Shown: piece after piece, positions 25,276-34,309 of the stretch | Numbering within the stretch: position 1 is the stretch's first letter | Layout: each line of letters opens with the position of its first letter | Assembly (NCBI RefSeq): GCF_014203095.1 | Contig: NZ_JACHIG010000007.1 | Coordinates: 305,869 to 369,868, forward strand | DNA: 64,000 nt | Origin: Prosthecobacter vanneervenii | GTDB lineage: Bacteria > Verrucomicrobiota > Verrucomicrobiia > Verrucomicrobiales > Verrucomicrobiaceae | Reading direction: 5' to 3' | Notes under the pieces: model-generated | Told to the model about the DNA's origin: nothing | The model's database searches: none | The model's input: only the letters and a program-made list of their open reading frames with translations | Program-made: the position numbers and the translations under genes

Positions 25276-27261
25276 TCACTGGTTCACTTTGTCCGCCTGC
25301 TTGAGCAGTTCCAGCGGCAGGGTCATGCCCACGGCGGCGGCATTGGCTGGGCTGGTGCTGAAAAACACACGCGGCGGCAGGATGAAGGGCATCTTTGCCA
25401 CATCCTCGCCACGGATCACACGCTCGATCATCTCCACCGTGACTTCGCCTGTATTGTAGTAGTCGCGGCCCATGGCAATCGCCGCGCCCAGCGGGACGGT
25501 GGTGCTGTTCAGGCTGATGAGCGGCTTCTGCGTCTGACGCGCCGCCTTGGTGATCGCATTGAATCCGGTGCTGCTCAGGTTGTCGGAGATCTGCACCACC
25601 GCATCAATGGGCCGTGACACAAGAGAGAGAGCCGCATCGGCCAAGTCGCTGGAAGTGTTCACCGCCACGCATTCGAGGGTGAGGCCGTGGTCTTTGCAGA
25701 GCTTTTCAAAGGATTCTTTCAGATCGACGGAGTTTGCCTCCGCCGGGCAGAACAGCGTGCCGAGTCTTTTGTACTGTGGGAAGTTTTTCAGGATCATCGC
25801 CATCGCCTCCTCCACCGGAGCCAGTACGGATACGCCGGTGATGTTGGGCAGATGGTCCGTGTAGCTTTTTCCTGCGCCTGCGACGATGGGATTGGCGATC
25901 AGCGAGAACACCACGGGCGTCTGCTTTACCTTTTGCACGGCTGTTTGCAGGGAGGGTGTGGAGAGCGGTACGATGATGTCGGCATTCTCCGTCAGCACCG
26001 CGTCAAAGATGCCGCTCAGGGAGGCGATGTCCCCCTGCGCGCAGCGATAGCTGACGGTGTAGTCCTTGCCCTCCACCAGCTTGCTGCGCTTCCATGCAGC
26101 CTTCATGCCGGCAGAGGTGTCTTCGGAGGGGCCGGACTCGATGTAGTTCACGATGGCGATTTTCCACTTTTTCCCTTTGGGGTTTGGCACCTCAGCGGCT
26201 GCGGCCACATGCTCCACGCCGTTTGCATCAATGGCGATCTTCGCGCGCTTCACCATCTCTTCCGGGATCTTCCATGATCCTTTCAATCCCTGGGTCGCCT
26301 GTGCATTCACCGCCAGCATCTCAGGCATCACATTGACGATGGGCACGCTGCCCGGCTTGCGGCCATTGAGCACTTCGCCCGCGAGGCTGCCTGCCAGACG
26401 GCCCACTTCGAGGTAGTCTGCACCCAGATCAAACAGCGCGCCCTTTTTCACATTTGGGGGAATGACGGTGAAGGCAGGCACGCCGCCTTTTCTGGCGGTG
26501 GCGATCAGGCTTTCGGCGGCAGTCATCACTGTCACATCACCACCCATCCACAGGGCCTCCGCACCGCGTGCCACCAGAGCCGACGCCGCCTCGGCGACGC
26601 CGGAGGAATTGTCCACCGTGGATTCTATCAGCTCGATGCCCAGATCTTTGCAAACCACACGCGCCAGCTTCACCTGCGCCTCGGAGTTGGCCTCTGCTGC
26701 ATTCCACACGACGCCCACTTTTTTCAAGGCGGGGTTCATCTCGCGTGCGGCTTTGAACGCCTGTGAGATCGGCTGCATCGTGCCAAAGCCTGCGAGATGC
26801 GCCGGATGCTCCAGCGGGTTGGTCTTGCTCACGCCCACGCCTGCCACCGAGGGGTCTGACACCAGCGCAAACACATGCGGCGTGCCACCCGCCTTGTTGG
26901 CGTTTGCCACCGCCTGCAGAGACACCGTGCTGATCGTCATCAGAAGATCATAGCCGCCACCGGCCATCTCTTTGGCGATGGTCTGTGACACCGCATTGTC
27001 GCCCTCGGCGTTGTATAGCTTGAGCTCCAGGTTTTTGCCCTGCTCCCAGCCTTGATCCTTCAGCCCCTTGATCATGCCTTCACGCCCTTGGTCCAGGATC
27101 GCCTGGGAGGCATGCTGAAGCAGCGCCACGCGCATGGTCCGACCCGGCTTGGGTGCCGTCGTGCTTTTCACGCGCGACCCGAGGTCGGACAGCAGCAGCA
27201 CGCTGGCAGCGGCCATGATCAAAAAGATGCCCAGCAGGAGGCGACGGAGAGTGTGAACCAT
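25276..27261 (-). CDS. Tandem-duplicated ABC substrate-binding protein (TrpX-like, PF04392)
   Basis: The product is 661 residues, twice the usual 320-330. An N-terminal membrane segment (LLLGIFLIMAAASVLLL) acts as signal or anchor. Two ABC_sub_bind units follow: one from about residue 42 (MRVALLQHASQAILDQGREG) and one from about residue 370 (WKIAIVNYIESGPSED). Each carries the repeated cores: ADIIVPLSTPSLQTAVQK in the second unit corresponds to YDLLMTISTVSLQAVANA in the first. Each unit has the hinge phrase (KKVGVVWNAAEANSEAQ and KRLGTLFCPAEANSVD). TrpX proteins bind aromatic amino acids in streptococci; the ligand here is open. It is the first gene of the operon and is divergent from a propeller protein gene. 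Confidence 0.9.
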   Translation of the reverse strand: MVHTLRRLLLGIFLIMAAASVLLLSDLGSRVKSTTAPKPGRTMRVALLQHASQAILDQGREGMIKGLKDQGWEQGKNLELKLYNAEGDNAVSQTIAKEMAGGGYDLLMTISTVSLQAVANANKAGGTPHVFALVSDPSVAGVGVSKTNPLEHPAHLAGFGTMQPISQAFKAAREMNPALKKVGVVWNAAEANSEAQVKLARVVCKDLGIELIESTVDNSSGVAEAASALVARGAEALWMGGDVTVMTAAESLIATARKGGVPAFTVIPPNVKKGALFDLGADYLEVGRLAGSLAGEVLNGRKPGSVPIVNVMPEMLAVNAQATQGLKGSWKIPEEMVKRAKIAIDANGVEHVAAAAEVPNPKGKKWKIAIVNYIESGPSEDTSAGMKAAWKRSKLVEGKDYTVSYRCAQGDIASLSGIFDAVLTENADIIVPLSTPSLQTAVQKVKQTPVVFSLIANPIVAGAGKSYTDHLPNITGVSVLAPVEEAMAMILKNFPQYKRLGTLFCPAEANSVDLKESFEKLCKDHGLTLECVAVNTSSDLADAALSLVSRPIDAVVQISDNLSSTGFNAITKAARQTQKPLISLNSTTVPLGAAIAMGRDYYNTGEVTVEMIERVIRGEDVAKMPFILPPRVFFSTSPANAAAVGMTLPLELLKQADKVNQ

Positions 27262-27384
27262 CGGTCGCTACCAAGAGCAGGAAGCAGACGCAGTTCAACG
27301 CGATTTCCTTAATCCGACGTGTTTGATGAAACGACCGCCTTCATTTGATGATCAAGCCAGGTCGCTGATATCGTTCAGTCCCAT

Positions 27385-28560
27385 ATGCCAACCCTCCGCA
27401 TTGCCATCACCTTTTTGCTGACCTGCTTTCTTGCCTATGGAGAAGATGCCGACCCCGTCGCCGCGTGGTCCAAGGATGTTGTCATCAAGCCGGTGTCCGT
27501 CGTGGAGGGCCGGCACACTACGCACAGCTACTATCTCACCAATCCTGAAAGCCCGGACGGCAGGCACGTGCTGCTTTTCACCTCCACCGATCCCAAAGGC
27601 CAGGTGGGGGAGGTCCGCATGATCGAGCGTGCCACGGGCAAGGAGACGGTGCTGGCTGACAACATCCACACCGAGGACGCCCACCGTGTGGCCTGCCAGC
27701 AGTGGCTGTCTGGCGGGAAGCGTGTGGCTTATCATGAAGTCATCGACAAAAAATGGCGCGTCGTCGTGGTCGATGTGGCCACGCTGGCCAGGACGATCGT
27801 CGCCGAAGATCATCAGGTCGGCTTCGGCAGGCCGGAGGGCGATCTGCTGCCCATGTATGGCTGCCATTGGAATCCGGGGCCATATCGCGACCTCGAAGTC
27901 TGGGACGCCGCCACCGGCAAGACCACCACCTATGCCAAGATCAGCGAGGTCGAGTCCAAATACGGCGACTGGCTGCAGAAGGAGTTCGCAGGCAAGCCCT
28001 GCTCTGTTTTCTTTCCCGTGCTCAGTCCCGATTTGAAGAAGGCCTTTTTTAAAGTCGCTGCCGGCAATGGTGGAGACAACTACATGTCCAGCGGCGCCAG
28101 CCATCGCCAGGGCACGGTGGTCTATGACACTGAAAAAAGCGCGTGCGTCTGGCAGCGCAATCAATGGGGTCATCCAGCCTGGACGCCTGATTCAAAGCAC
28201 ATCTTTGAGGTGGGAAACATCAGCTTCGACATCTCTGACAATCCAGCGCGATACACCCGTCTCAAGGATGTGCCGAACCTTAGCGGCACGCATCCTTCCG
28301 TGAGTCCAGACGGCACGCTCATGGTCACCGATGGCATGAGCCGCAATGCTGGCGGCAAAGGCGACGAATGGGGCGTCATGGTCGCCGACATGTGCGGCGG
28401 CAAATGGGTCTTGCTGCACAGCTTTGCCCAGAATGGCGGGGCCAAATCCTGGCGGCGCAATCACCCGCATCCCATCTTCAGCGCCGACAGCCGCCGCATT
28501 TACTACAATGTGAGCGACGGCCCCTTCACACGGCTGATGGTGGCTGAGCGTCCGCAATGA
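27385..28560 (+). CDS. Secreted beta-propeller protein, oligogalacturonate-lyase-like
   Basis: The product is 391 residues with a signal peptide (ITFLLTCFLAYG). The mature part is built of WD40-like/TolB-like strands: TNPESPDGRHVLLFTST, HPSVSPDGTLMVTDG and NHPHPIFSADSRRIYYN. The combination of a HxxWNPxP-like segment (YGCHWNPGPYRDLEVW) and a late NHPHP is reminiscent of oligogalacturonate lyase-type propellers, where His residues coordinate a metal. Assignment to that reaction is tentative. It is the first gene of an operon with a sialidase-like protein and a sulfatase, joined by ATGA overlaps, so a role in acidic polysaccharide breakdown in the periplasm fits. Confidence 0.78.
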   Translation: MPTLRIAITFLLTCFLAYGEDADPVAAWSKDVVIKPVSVVEGRHTTHSYYLTNPESPDGRHVLLFTSTDPKGQVGEVRMIERATGKETVLADNIHTEDAHRVACQQWLSGGKRVAYHEVIDKKWRVVVVDVATLARTIVAEDHQVGFGRPEGDLLPMYGCHWNPGPYRDLEVWDAATGKTTTYAKISEVESKYGDWLQKEFAGKPCSVFFPVLSPDLKKAFFKVAAGNGGDNYMSSGASHRQGTVVYDTEKSACVWQRNQWGHPAWTPDSKHIFEVGNISFDISDNPARYTRLKDVPNLSGTHPSVSPDGTLMVTDGMSRNAGGKGDEWGVMVADMCGGKWVLLHSFAQNGGAKSWRRNHPHPIFSADSRRIYYNVSDGPFTRLMVAERPQ

Positions 28561-28589
28561 ACACCACAATTGCGGCGTTTGAGGGAGGC

Positions 28590-29675
28590 ATGAAACTTTT
28601 CTTCACCGCAGCATGCCTTTTCACGTTCCCATTCGCTTCTCTCGCTGCTGAGGAGGCGGAGCCTGTGGGGCTGCGGCGCGTGGTGGCCGTGGAAAATGTC
28701 TGCGCCTGGCCAAACCTCACGCTGATGCCGGATGGCAGCCTCATCGCCATCCTTTTCAATCAGCCCGGTCATGGAACCCTGCAGGGAGATGTGGACTGCT
28801 ATGCCAGCAGCGATGGCCTCAAGTGGGAAAAGCGCAGCACCGTCACCCAGCATGAACCGGACACCATCCGCATGAACCATGCGGCAGGACTGGCGAAGAA
28901 TGGCGACCTCCTCGTGCTCTGCTCTGGATGGACCAATCTGAAGCAGCCCAACAGGCCCAAGCAAATCCCGTTCCGCGATGCCGTGCTGCGCAGCTGGATC
29001 ATGCGATCCAAGGACGCCGGACGCACCTGGAGCAAGAGCGATTCTTTTCCTGCGACCGAGTCAGATGAGTGGACCGAGCACATCCCCTTTGGCGACATCT
29101 GGATCGCTCAGGATGGCATTCTGCGCACCTCCTGCTATCAGGGCCAGATCGCCGATCCGACCAAGTCTTTCAAAACTAAATCCTGGCGCTCCTGGTGTTT
29201 CCGCAGCGATGATGACGGCCTCACCTGGAAGCCCCAGTCCATCATTGGCCCCACTCATAATGAGACGGACATCTTTCCTCTCGGCGGCAAAAGCTGGCTC
29301 GCCGCCGCCCGCACCACGCAGATGGAGCTCTTCCGCAGCGATGACGATGGCGCCACCTGGGGCCAGCCGCTTAAAGTCACCGAACGCAACGAGATCAACG
29401 GCCACCTCACCCGTCTCGCTGACAAACGCCTCCTCCTCAGCTACGGGGTCCGCATCGAAGGACGCCACGGCGTCTGCGCCAAGTTCAGCAGTGATGACGG
29501 CAAAACCTGGAGCGCCCCCGTCCGCCTCGCCCGCAGCGAGGTGAGTGACTGCGGCTATCCTTCCAGCATTCAGCTTGCGAATGGAAAGATCATCACGGCT
29601 TACTATTCCAAGTCCGCGCCCGAGTGCGATCACTATCACATGGGTGTGGTAGTCTGGGAGGCACCAGTGCCATGA
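28590..29675 (+). CDS. Secreted sialidase/BNR-repeat family protein
   Basis: I prefer ATG 28590 because it starts directly at the signal peptide (MKLFFTAACLFTFPFASLA). The ATG at 28557 overlaps the preceding stop and would add 11 residues, so it could be used for coupling. The mature 340 residues form a six-bladed sialidase-type propeller with several Asp-box repeats: YASSDGLKWE, SKDAGRTWSKSD, RSDDDGLTWKPQS, RSDDDGATWGQP and SSDDGKTWSAP. The catalytic Arg triad and Tyr of true sialidases cannot be confirmed by eye, so it may be a related exo-hydrolase or binding protein. It is followed by a sulfatase gene with a four-base overlap. Confidence 0.85.
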   Translation: MKLFFTAACLFTFPFASLAAEEAEPVGLRRVVAVENVCAWPNLTLMPDGSLIAILFNQPGHGTLQGDVDCYASSDGLKWEKRSTVTQHEPDTIRMNHAAGLAKNGDLLVLCSGWTNLKQPNRPKQIPFRDAVLRSWIMRSKDAGRTWSKSDSFPATESDEWTEHIPFGDIWIAQDGILRTSCYQGQIADPTKSFKTKSWRSWCFRSDDDGLTWKPQSIIGPTHNETDIFPLGGKSWLAAARTTQMELFRSDDDGATWGQPLKVTERNEINGHLTRLADKRLLLSYGVRIEGRHGVCAKFSSDDGKTWSAPVRLARSEVSDCGYPSSIQLANGKIITAYYSKSAPECDHYHMGVVVWEAPVP

Positions 29676-31063
29676 AAACACTGTGCCTTCTACTGCTGTT
29701 CTCCCTCAGCGCCTTTGCCGCGAAGCCGAATGTCATTGTCATCTTTGTAGACAACTTTGGCAGCGGCGATCTTGGCTGCTACGGCTCAAAGCTGCACCGA
29801 ACGCCGCATGTGGATCGTCTCGCGGCGGAGGGCACCAAGTTCACCAGCTTCTATGTGGCCAGCGGTGTCTGCACGCCCAGCCGTGCTGCCTTGATGACGG
29901 GCTGCTACCCGCGCCGTGTGGGCATGCACGTGAGCGACACCGGCGGCGCTGTGCTGCAGCCGCTGGCACACAAGGGGCTCAATCCTGACGAGGTCACCAT
30001 CGCGGAGATTCTGAAAAGCGCGGATTACGCCACCATGTGCATCGGCAAATGGCATCTGGGGGATCAGCCCGCCTTTCTGCCCACGAAGCAGGGCTTTGAT
30101 GACTTTTTCGGCATCCCCTACAGCGATGACATGACGAAGGACAGAAAGCCGGACGTGTGGCCCGACCTTCCCCTCATGCGCGGAGAAAAGGTGATCGAAG
30201 CGCCCGCTGACCGCGACCACCTGGTGAAGCGCTGCACTGAAGAGGCCGTGCGCTTCATCGAGCAGCATGCTGCATCGCCCTTTTTCCTCTACCTGCCGCA
30301 CACCATGCCCGGCTCCACCGGCCATCCTTTTTCGAGCGAGGGTTTTCGGGGCAAAAGCGCCAATGGTGACTACGGCGACTCCGTGGAGGAGCTGGACTGG
30401 AGCACCGGCCAGATCATAGCCGCGCTGGAGAGGCTGAAGATCGCCGATAATACCCTCGTCATTTGGACATCTGACAACGGTGCCGTCAGGCGTAATCCTC
30501 CTCAGGGCAGCAATGCCCCTTATCGAGGTGCTGGCTACGATACCTCCGAGGGTGCCATGCGCATGCCATGCGTGATGCGCTGGCCGGGTAAAATTGCCGC
30601 TGGTGCCGTGAATGACGCGCTCTGCTCCACCATGGACCTGCTGCCCACGCTGGCCAGCATCGTGGGCAGCAGTCTCCCGCCGCACAAAATCGACGGCCAC
30701 AACATCTCCGCCATTCTATTCGACGCCGCCAAAACCACTTCGCCCTGGGATGCCGACGGCTTCTTTTACTATCACATGGATCAGCTGCAGGCGGTGCGTG
30801 CGGGAGAGTGGAAGCTCTACCTGCCGCTGGATGGCAAATTCAAAAACCTCAGCCGAAAGCCCGAAACCTCACCGCTGGCCTTGTATGATGTGCGTCACGA
30901 TGTCAGCGAGCAGAACGAGGTCTCCACGCAGCATCCGGACGTGGTTCAGCGTCTCACCCAGCTCGCGGAAAAAGCCCGCGCGGACATCGGCGACATCCAC
31001 CGCCGGGGCTCCGGGCAGCGCGAGGCCGGAATGGTGGAGAAAGCCGCGCCGCTCTTGCCCTGA
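29672..31063 (+). CDS. Secreted sulfatase (arylsulfatase family)
   Basis: The start at ATG 29672 overlaps the sialidase-like stop (ATGA) and begins the signal peptide MKTLCLLLLFSLSAFA; the product is 463 residues. The formylglycine motif is intact: GVCTPSRAALMTGCYPRR, with Cys67 as the residue to be converted. Metal ligands are visible in FVDNFGSGDLGCYG (the usual DD is DN here) and in TSDNGAVRRNPP. It hydrolyses sulfate esters, probably on an acidic polysaccharide attacked by its operon partners. Formylglycine maturation needs a separate enzyme not seen in the window. The replacement of the second Asp by Asn in the first ligand pair is worth noting. Confidence 0.93.
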   Translation: MKTLCLLLLFSLSAFAAKPNVIVIFVDNFGSGDLGCYGSKLHRTPHVDRLAAEGTKFTSFYVASGVCTPSRAALMTGCYPRRVGMHVSDTGGAVLQPLAHKGLNPDEVTIAEILKSADYATMCIGKWHLGDQPAFLPTKQGFDDFFGIPYSDDMTKDRKPDVWPDLPLMRGEKVIEAPADRDHLVKRCTEEAVRFIEQHAASPFFLYLPHTMPGSTGHPFSSEGFRGKSANGDYGDSVEELDWSTGQIIAALERLKIADNTLVIWTSDNGAVRRNPPQGSNAPYRGAGYDTSEGAMRMPCVMRWPGKIAAGAVNDALCSTMDLLPTLASIVGSSLPPHKIDGHNISAILFDAAKTTSPWDADGFFYYHMDQLQAVRAGEWKLYLPLDGKFKNLSRKPETSPLALYDVRHDVSEQNEVSTQHPDVVQRLTQLAEKARADIGDIHRRGSGQREAGMVEKAAPLLP

Positions 31064-31090
31064 GGCTGATTGCCTGCTGTGTTAGTCCGT

Positions 31091-31729
31091 ATGACCCATG
31101 GCAGCCGCTCGCTCCTTATCCTGATCCTTGTCATCCTGGCGGGAATCATTGTGCCTTTTATGATCTGGGGGGCGCAGTTTGATCAGGCCTTCAGCCTCAA
31201 AGGAGCCCGTGCGTGGATGGAAGGTTATGGATCCTGGGCCTGGGCTGCGGGCATCGTACTGCTCATCGCAGACATCTTTCTGCCAGTGCCCTCCACCGTG
31301 GTGATGTCGGCCTTGGGCTGGATGTATGGCTGGTGGCTGGGCGGATTGATCAGCGCCGCTGGCTCCATGCTCTCTGGCATCATCGCCTATGCCGCGTGCC
31401 GCTGGCTGGGCCGGGGTGCTGCGCGCTGGATCGCGGGCGAGGATGGACTGCGCAAAGGAGAAGAAGTCTTTGAGCAGCGCGGCGGCTGGCTGGTCGCGCT
31501 TTCGCGCTGGATGCCTGTGCTGCCGGAGGCCATCGCCTGCCTGGCAGGGCTGGCCCGCATGCGCTGGCGCGTCTTTTTGCCGGCGCTGGCCTGCGGCTCG
31601 CTGCCCACCGGTTTTGTCTTTGCGGGCATCGGGCATCTGGGTCAGAGCGAGCCCGCGTGGGCTTTCGCCCTCAGCGCCATCGTCCCGGTCCTGCTCTGGC
31701 TGGCGGCTGCCAAAGTTCTCAGGCGCTAG
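31091..31729 (+). CDS. DedA/VTT domain (SNARE-associated type) membrane protein
   Basis: Starting at ATG 31091, the product is 212 residues with about five membrane helices. The VTT core is present: DIFLPVPSTVVMSALGWMYG, then GSMLSGIIAYAACRWLGR, and a later RWMPVLPEAIACLAGLARM in place of the usual R-F-P-x-R-x4-P-x2-G. VTT-domain proteins are lipid scramblase-like or undecaprenyl-phosphate carriers in the inner membrane. The gene lies 27 bases after the sulfatase and may ride on that operon. Its stop region overlaps by four bases the stop of the convergent glycoside hydrolase-glycosyltransferase gene. Confidence 0.85.
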   Translation: MTHGSRSLLILILVILAGIIVPFMIWGAQFDQAFSLKGARAWMEGYGSWAWAAGIVLLIADIFLPVPSTVVMSALGWMYGWWLGGLISAAGSMLSGIIAYAACRWLGRGAARWIAGEDGLRKGEEVFEQRGGWLVALSRWMPVLPEAIACLAGLARMRWRVFLPALACGSLPTGFVFAGIGHLGQSEPAWAFALSAIVPVLLWLAAAKVLRR

Positions 31730-34239
31730 CGCATTTCCGTCATTCCAGCTTTGATGGCTGCGGCACGCGTCATGCTGAGCATCTCCCGGCGCACATACCA
31801 TACACCCAGAGGCACCAGCAGCACAAAGCCGAGAGTCGCCAGCAGTCCCAGCACCAGCAGCGAGTGCAGACCCGCTGCCATCAGGATGGCCGCCACGATC
31901 AGCCACAGAATGAGATGCCAGCCCAGACTGCGTCGGATGCGCAGCAGCAGCTTCACCCGAGTGAGGCAGCGGCCCTCGGAATGAAATTCTGTCACGCTCA
32001 TATACGCCCGAGAAACCTCCGCCCAGGGCCAGGCCTCAAAGTCAAACCACCGCCACCCATCATCCTCACGGAAGATCACATGTGCCGTGCGGAAGGACTT
32101 GCGCATTTCATTCAGCCACTGCTCGCGGCCCACACCGTCTTCACTCCAGAAGCGCAGCGTACCCAGGCTAAAGGTGATCTTATGCGGCCTCACCGGAGGA
32201 ATGATGTCTGGCAGCAGCGGATGCCGGCTGGGTCTGGCGCCCAGCGTCAGCATGCCGCGCAGCCGTGCCCACTCGCGTACCACGGGCTGCAGAAAGCTCA
32301 GCCACCACAGAAGCAGCCGGTTGGCCACGCCATGGATGCCTGACGCAGCCGCATTGCGCACGCTCACCTGCCATGCCGCCCAGCAGGCAAAGGCCAGCAC
32401 ACCCAGCGCCAGCCATGGCTGGTGGAAGACGAGCGCCAGCATCAGCAGAGCGGGCCACAGCACGCCTGTCAGCCATTCCCACCAGCGGAAGCTGGAGGAG
32501 GCATAAATCACCTGAAATGCCCCCAGCCCATACGGCCCATGAAAGATGCTGCCTTCCACTGGATGATCCGCCGGATTTTGATCTCCATAGATGCCCCCGC
32601 GCCAGCGCGCGCCGCCCAGATAGCCAAAGCGCTCCGGGTGCTTCTTCATCAGCAGCGCCTCAGCGCGGCCATAGCCATGCTGCTGTGTCAGATATGCGCG
32701 GACGCTGAAGCGGCGGTGATGCCAGACCATCGCTCCTGGTACAAACACCAGCCTGCGCCCCGTCTCGCGCAGCCGCCAGCAGATGTCCACATCATCGCCC
32801 GCCGTTCTGAATTCTTCCTGAAAGCCGCCCACCAGTTCCAGCGCCTCTTTGCGGATGGCCAGATTGCATCCTGGCAGGTGCTCGGCCTCTGTGTCGTCCA
32901 GCAGCACATGCGCCGGAGCTCCCGGGGCAGCGGCCACCACGCGCTCGATGCGGTTGCGCGGCGGCGGCGGGATGTTTGGCCCGCCTGCTGCTGCCACGTT
33001 TTCATCGGTAAACGCATGGCTCAGGTGCAGCAGCCAGTCCGGGTGTGCCAGGCAGTCGTCATCCGTGTAGGCGATGATGCTCCCGCTAGCCAGCCGTGCG
33101 CCCGTGTTGCGAGCCACGCTCAGTCCCGCATGCTCCTGATAGTGGTAGCGTACTTGAGGGAAACTTTTGGCGATCTCCGCGATCCGCTGCCGCGACCCGT
33201 CATCGATCAACAGCACTTCATAATCCGGGTAGCGCAGCTCGGACATCGAGCTCAGGCATGCACTCAAAGTGGCTGCGCCGTTCCGCGTGCAGATCACCAC
33301 TGAGATGCGCGGAGGCACATCGGGTGCAGGCATGAGGCTGGGCAAACCACGCAGCACGGTGCAGGCGGCACGCTCATTTCTTCCATGATCCACAAGGCCA
33401 AACTGCCAGTCAGTCACCTCGCGCCCGCCACGGTACCATTCGTCGGTGTAGGAAAACCACACGCTTCCCGCGCAGCCGCTGCGCTGCAGGTATTCATGCT
33501 GCCAGCGCAGCGTCTCAGCCTGCCGCTCCACGCCATGCGCCGCCACATCCAGCCCGTGCTCGGTGAGGATCAGAGGCTGGTGCCCCGCCAGATTTTGCAG
33601 TTGTGACAGGCAGGCGCGGAAGGCGTCCGCCGTCTCCAGGTACACATTCACCGCCAGAAAGTCCGCATTCCTCGGCACCAGATAGCCGGTGGAGGGATAG
33701 GTGGCATAGCTCACCAGAGTATGCGGTGCGTTGCTCCGCGCGGTGTCGATGAGCTTTTCGATGAAGGCCCGCACCCGCCGGGGTTTCATCCAGCGCACGA
33801 GCGTCTTCTCGATCTCATTTCCCACCAGAAAAGCCGTGATGCATGAATGCTCTCGCAGTCGGGCACAGGCTGAGGCCACCCGGGCCTCGATCTCACGGCA
33901 GAGCGTCCTGTCTGCCAGAAAGTCCACATGCTCGCTCCACGGGATGCCCACCATCAGCCGCAGCTCATGCGACTCGGCCTCTCGCAGCACGGCATCGGTC
34001 GGCACTTCATACAGTCGCACGGTGTTAAATCCCAGCCCCGCGATGTGGCGCAAGTCTTTGGCCAGCTGGTCATCTTCTGGAAAGGGTTCGCCACGTGAGT
34101 TGGGCTTGAATGGCCCGTAGCTCACTCCCCGCAGCATGTGCGGTGTTCCGTCACTTAGCTGTAGAAATTTGCCCGCAGCCACCACACGCAGCCCGTGCTT
34201 CGCGGGTGGAGTTTGGGCGTTCGGCAGAGCGGTGATCAT
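31726..34239 (-). CDS. Glycoside hydrolase (TIM barrel)-GT2 glycosyltransferase fusion
   Basis: The product is 837 residues. Residues about 20-305 are a clan-A-like TIM barrel: MLRGVSYGPFKPNSRGE, then FLVGNEIEK (candidate acid/base Glu after Asn), LAVNVYLE, and PLILTEHGLD (candidate nucleophile Glu). From about 310 a GT2 domain follows: ISVVICTRNGAATLSACL, LLIDDGSRQ, YTDDDCLAHPDWL (DxD) and GDDVDICWRLRETGRRLVFV. The C-terminal 270 residues have about four membrane helices with a soluble stretch between. It resembles processive polysaccharide synthases such as beta-glucan synthases. A hydrolase fused to a synthase suggests trimming or priming of the same glucan. The GT domain is probably cytoplasmic and the barrel lacks an export signal, so both may act inside. 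It is downstream of a RodZ-like gene. Confidence 0.87.
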   Translation of the reverse strand: MITALPNAQTPPAKHGLRVVAAGKFLQLSDGTPHMLRGVSYGPFKPNSRGEPFPEDDQLAKDLRHIAGLGFNTVRLYEVPTDAVLREAESHELRLMVGIPWSEHVDFLADRTLCREIEARVASACARLREHSCITAFLVGNEIEKTLVRWMKPRRVRAFIEKLIDTARSNAPHTLVSYATYPSTGYLVPRNADFLAVNVYLETADAFRACLSQLQNLAGHQPLILTEHGLDVAAHGVERQAETLRWQHEYLQRSGCAGSVWFSYTDEWYRGGREVTDWQFGLVDHGRNERAACTVLRGLPSLMPAPDVPPRISVVICTRNGAATLSACLSSMSELRYPDYEVLLIDDGSRQRIAEIAKSFPQVRYHYQEHAGLSVARNTGARLASGSIIAYTDDDCLAHPDWLLHLSHAFTDENVAAAGGPNIPPPPRNRIERVVAAAPGAPAHVLLDDTEAEHLPGCNLAIRKEALELVGGFQEEFRTAGDDVDICWRLRETGRRLVFVPGAMVWHHRRFSVRAYLTQQHGYGRAEALLMKKHPERFGYLGGARWRGGIYGDQNPADHPVEGSIFHGPYGLGAFQVIYASSSFRWWEWLTGVLWPALLMLALVFHQPWLALGVLAFACWAAWQVSVRNAAASGIHGVANRLLLWWLSFLQPVVREWARLRGMLTLGARPSRHPLLPDIIPPVRPHKITFSLGTLRFWSEDGVGREQWLNEMRKSFRTAHVIFREDDGWRWFDFEAWPWAEVSRAYMSVTEFHSEGRCLTRVKLLLRIRRSLGWHLILWLIVAAILMAAGLHSLLVLGLLATLGFVLLVPLGVWYVRREMLSMTRAAAIKAGMTEMR

Positions 34240-34251
34240 TCGGGCGTTCAG

Positions 34252-34281
34252 TTCACTTTCGGAGCGGTGCCGAAAGGTGAA
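34252..34281. repeat. Imperfect hairpin upstream of the GH-GT2 gene
   Basis: CTTTCGG (34256-34262) pairs with CCGAAAG (34270-34276), and TTCA pairs with TGAA (34278-34281) around one bulged G. It lies between the stop of the membrane protein gene and the start of the GH-GT2 gene on the minus strand. There is no U-tract, so it may be an RNA processing or attenuation site rather than a terminator. Confidence 0.35.
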
Positions 34282-34309
34282 ACATCAACGCTCCAAAGGC
34301 CAGCTACAT

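Noticed and set aside
23752..25617. 621-codon plus-strand frame over the ABC/STAS operon
   Set aside because: Covers four real minus-strand genes; composition is Arg/His/Gln-rich and has no domain.
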